Assembly (NCBI RefSeq): GCF_000275845.1
Contig: NW_006766910.1
Location: 184,897 to 248,896, forward strand
Source of the DNA: Dichomitus squalens LYAD-421 SS1
Taxonomy: Eukaryota; Basidiomycota; Agaricomycetes; Polyporales; Polyporaceae
Length of the DNA: 64,000 nt
Reading direction: 5' to 3'
A program made the position numbers and the translations under genes. The stretch's first letter is position 1. Every line of letters begins with the position of its first letter. Positions 61,178 through 64,000 of this stretch are shown in pieces. A model generated the notes under the pieces. It saw only the letters and a list, made by a program, of their open reading frames with translations, was not told the origin of the DNA and did not search any database.

Positions 61178-61250
61178 TGCCAGGAGCGTGGATTGAACAC
61201 GCGACCTCCAGAACTTCAGTCTGTTGCTCTCCCAGCTGAGCTATCCCGGC
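61178..61250 (-). tRNA. tRNA-Phe (GAA), second identical copy
   Basis: The reverse complement is base-for-base identical to 42059-42131, including the anticodon-stem mismatch. The flanks differ, and a T-rich stretch with TTTT follows on the minus strand. The two genes point toward each other across about 19 kb. Confidence 0.95.
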
Positions 61251-61357
61251 AGTCCTGCGGAGTCAGCTAAGGTCATTCACAGTCAGACGGCGAGGTGATG
61301 ACTCAGAGCATATGTCTTGACTTCTTAAGCCACAGACCGTTTAGCTTCTACTAACTC

Positions 61358-62843
61358 TCATACGCACTCCCCTGATTTCTTCCCAATATCCGACCCTCCA
61401 TCCCTCTTCACGCTCGCCTGAGGCAGCGCAAAGTCCGTCTCCATTCGAGTCTCCACCGTCCTTGTCACGTTGAGGTTGATGATCGTCGGCGGGTACCCGG
61501 TGCCAGTGTTGCCATCCTGACTGCGACACGCCTGCATGCGCGAAAGCGAAGCTAGATCCACGATGCCCAGCCTGGCACTTTCGATCTCCGACCATGAGAA
61601 CCCGAGGCCCACGCGGACGATGATGAGCATGAAAGAGATGCCGGTCGCGGCGGGTATGCAGTGGAATGCGAACGCCTCGAGAGTGGAGGATGCGCAGTAG
61701 GACACGAGGAAGAAGAGGATCCAGAAGCTAAGTATGGTCACAACGAGTCCGAGTCAGTGTGCAGTTCAAGTATGAGTGAAGTATACCACATACGTGTACA
61801 GCGCGGCGCTTTCTACAAATATGACCAGGGCTTCCTAGGAAACGACTGGGATATGGGTTCGATTCGACACCAGAAACAGTGCAGGCACCTACCGAAAGAC
61901 TTAAGGCTGGTGCCAACATGCGTTCGTGTTTCAGGGCTCTGTTGGTGGACCAGATACGATATGCTATGGAGCCTAGGAGAGTCAAGTGAGTGGACCCTGA
62001 CATTCATTACGGTAGAATGGTCATACCTGTGCCATATATATTCGTCCTGTAGGTCAGATTTAGAGTTGTTTCCTGCTACCAGAACTCAAGGAACTCACGA
62101 GAGCGTCAACGCTGCCGTTGTGATCACCCGGCGCTGAGATGCAAGCGCAAAAATACTCTCCCCTGTCTTGAAGGCTGCGAATAGCTCGACAACGCAGATT
62201 CCGGCAGCTGAAATGCAAAAGGTCAATTGATTTTGCTCATCGATACGCCATATGATGGATGGCCTGTGCATACCGATGTACGCGCAAATGCACATTGCGG
62301 GAAAAATCACCATAGCGAGCTTCCTATCCCATACAACCCAGACTCGGTATGTCTAGGCGGCGAAGCGACCCGGGAATAAGGAGTGCGGCGCCGCTTCATA
62401 CTCCAACAGACGCACCAAGATGATGTCGCCCACTATCACGGAGGTGATGACAGACGCGGTCGCCACGACATGAGGAATTGCCTCTACGATGAGATAGTAC
62501 TGTTCAGGATGTTGCCCGTTGTCGTACACCAACAGCGCTTGGAAGAGCCGCAGCACCGTTGCGCACCAATGCTACGTGTGGTCCACGATGAGCACGCAGC
62601 TGCGGGCGATGATGCAGCACTCACCCCGCTGACTGTGATTAGCAGTAGAATGGTCCCAAGCAGTAGTGGAGACCTCAGAGCATGGCCGAAAGAGAGCGAC
62701 GGAGAGGTGGTAAGGGGGGGCCTCCCGTGACGTGCAATCAGCACCGCCAGGGACGTTATCGCTAACACGAAAAAGATGCCAAAGAGCGCGCTTTCGACGC
62801 AAGTCAGGGCAAGGTTCACGCGTAGGACAGAGACGACGGCCAT
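61358..62843 (-). CDS. Multi-pass membrane protein of an Agaricomycete family
   Basis: The first exons are clear: 62843-62625, 62571-62416, then from 62352, all phase 0. They give a hydrophobic helix (LFGIFFVLAITSLAVLI), a second (LLLGTILLLITVSG), then HWCATVLRLFQALLVY, a helix ending VIVGDIIL, and TYRVWVVWDRKLAMVIFPAM. Later exons include ESAALYT, the helix pair around ILFFLVSYCASSTLEAFAF and FHCIPAATGISFMLIIVRVG, and a soluble tail ending at 61358. About six or seven membrane segments. The order (RVWVVW after helix 4, ESAALYT, IIVRVGLG before the tail) is typical of a large unnamed basidiomycete family of seven-helix-like proteins. Function unknown. Splice sites between 61742 and 62290 are not all settled. 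Confidence 0.72.
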
Positions 62844-64000
62844 CCGAGTCGTAGTGGCAGCCGAGCAAGTCGGCAGGTCTGGCCTCTCGGACCCACACCT
62901 TTATAACAGACGCGAGAGAATAGAAGGACACCAGGAATGGGACACCTGATCAAGGATGGGGATATCAGGATACAGCTTCGAAGAAGACGTGGAATGGGAA
63001 ATGGCGCACTTCCCGCTCACGCTTGACTAATGATAGATATATACTGAGCTGATGCATCGAGGCTCATTCCAGAGTTGGTAAGGCTATGCGTGAATGCACA
63101 AGAGACCTGCGTCTCTGCTCCTCGCCTCGATTCCGGGCTGCCTCCGAGGTAGGCAGACTCGGAGAGAACGCGAAGACGGGTTATACAGAGATAGTATGAG
63201 AGCGGCGACTCGGACTTACCAAAGCAGCAAACGGGAGATCCACATGCCCTACGATAACGCGGTTTCCAGATATGCGATTATGGTGCGAAACGCTTGCCGC
63301 GTGGCGGCGTTTGCTGGGCTGTGCCACCTCCTTACGGCCCATCAAGAGCATTGCGCAGGAAATCGGGAGGTCAGCGCATAAGATTCCCTGCATTCAGCGG
63401 TTTGATTCCGTGTTTCTCTCTCCATCTGTCATTAATGCTGGCTTCCTTGAAATGGATGGCTTGCACTCCAGCTCGATAGTACCGAAGGGGGGCGTTGGCC
63501 AAAGACGTAGATAGGCGTCTAGATAGTCCTAGTATCCACAACTCACAGCTTCTTCAGTTACTGCTTGCGTGGCGTTGAAGGATCTAGTGAGAGAATAGAT
63601 ATGTGAGGACAGAACCACACAGACAAGGAGTGAATGAACAGGTCATCGAGGTTGCGAGACACGCATCACCGCATATCAGGCGCTTCACAGGACCCGCACA
63701 GCCTCTTCGCATCCGCTCGATTTAGCAATAATGTGGCTGAGTTCGGGTTTTGAGCACTCGCAGCACCGTAGCAGTCATCCATGGGCTGCTACATGAGGAA
63801 ATACAGGGCACCAATTCAAAACAAAAGTAGACGTGTGCTACGGTTCGAGCTCTGCGATGATTGAGAAACACGGGCACTTGCAGCTAGTAGCAGCCTGAAC
63901 AAAGCAGGGGCCACAGTAGCAGCAACACGACTCGCCGGAATGTACTATGTAGGTATGTTGAGGTCTCACCCTCGCACCATACTGAACTGTTAGCAATGAG
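62844..64000. other. No recognised gene to the window end
   Basis: Presumed upstream region of the membrane protein, then short frames without recognisable similarity. Confidence 0.45.

Overview
The window is nuclear DNA of a mushroom-forming basidiomycete, most likely a wood-decay Polyporales-type species. Short GT-AG introns of about 50-70 nt interrupt nearly every gene. The gene content also fits: a glyoxal-oxidase-type copper radical oxidase with WSC repeats, a Gti1/Pac2 regulator, a decayed P450 and an expansion of FunK1 (fungal-type) protein kinases. Nothing points to bacterial, organellar or viral DNA.

Layout. 1-2.1 kb: 3' part of FunK1 gene A1. 2.6-7.9 kb (-): SAC3, the TREX-2 mRNA-export scaffold. 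8.3-10.9 kb (+): a DENND11/LCHN-type protein. 11.6-19.4 kb: FunK1 genes A2 (-) and A3 (+), head to head, sharing duplicated 5' and 3' flanks around a relic of a further kinase tail. 20.7-22.7 kb (-): CDK1 (cdc2/CDC28), with a 6-nt microexon. 24.6-26.2 kb (-): GPN1 GTPase, divergent from an FHA/coiled-coil/tail-anchored protein (26.4-28.7 kb, +). 29.6-34.1 kb (-): secreted four-WSC copper radical oxidase, with 4-nt and 14-nt exons at its last copper ligand. 34.1-42 kb: gene-poor, holding one P450 pseudogene (38.9-40.7 kb). 42.06 kb: tRNA-Phe(GAA). 43-45.4 kb (+): FunK1 B1. 45.4-48.7 kb: nothing recognised. 48.7-51.5 kb (+): WOPR regulator of the Gti1/Pac2 family, split by a 1.36-kb intron. 53-55.5 kb (-): FunK1 B2. 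56.6-59.2 kb (-): FunK1 B3, carrying an in-frame stop. 60.2-60.5 kb: a near-perfect 106-bp inverted repeat. 61.18 kb: an identical tRNA-Phe in opposite orientation. 61.4-62.8 kb (-): a multi-pass membrane protein.

The conserved housekeeping genes (SAC3, the DENN protein, CDK1, GPN1, FHA) are compact and have clean exon phases. They sit among a fast-turning-over set of six FunK1 kinases. These fall into two subfamilies: A (A1-A3, about 920-930 aa when complete) and B (B1-B3, about 770-840 aa). A and B differ in N-terminal region and flanks but share the kinase core. Within each subfamily there is evidence of recent duplication, intron mosaicism, catalytic-loop variation (HRD versus HGD) and decay. 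All three B genes share a promoter block about 270-330 bp upstream of their starts. The kinases are therefore the most active evolutionary feature here. Exon models were built by eye from phase, splice sites and paralogue comparison. Those of CDK1, GPN1, the DENN gene and FunK1 A2, A3 and B2 close with consistent phase throughout; SAC3, FHA exon 1 and the middle of the copper oxidase are only partly resolved.
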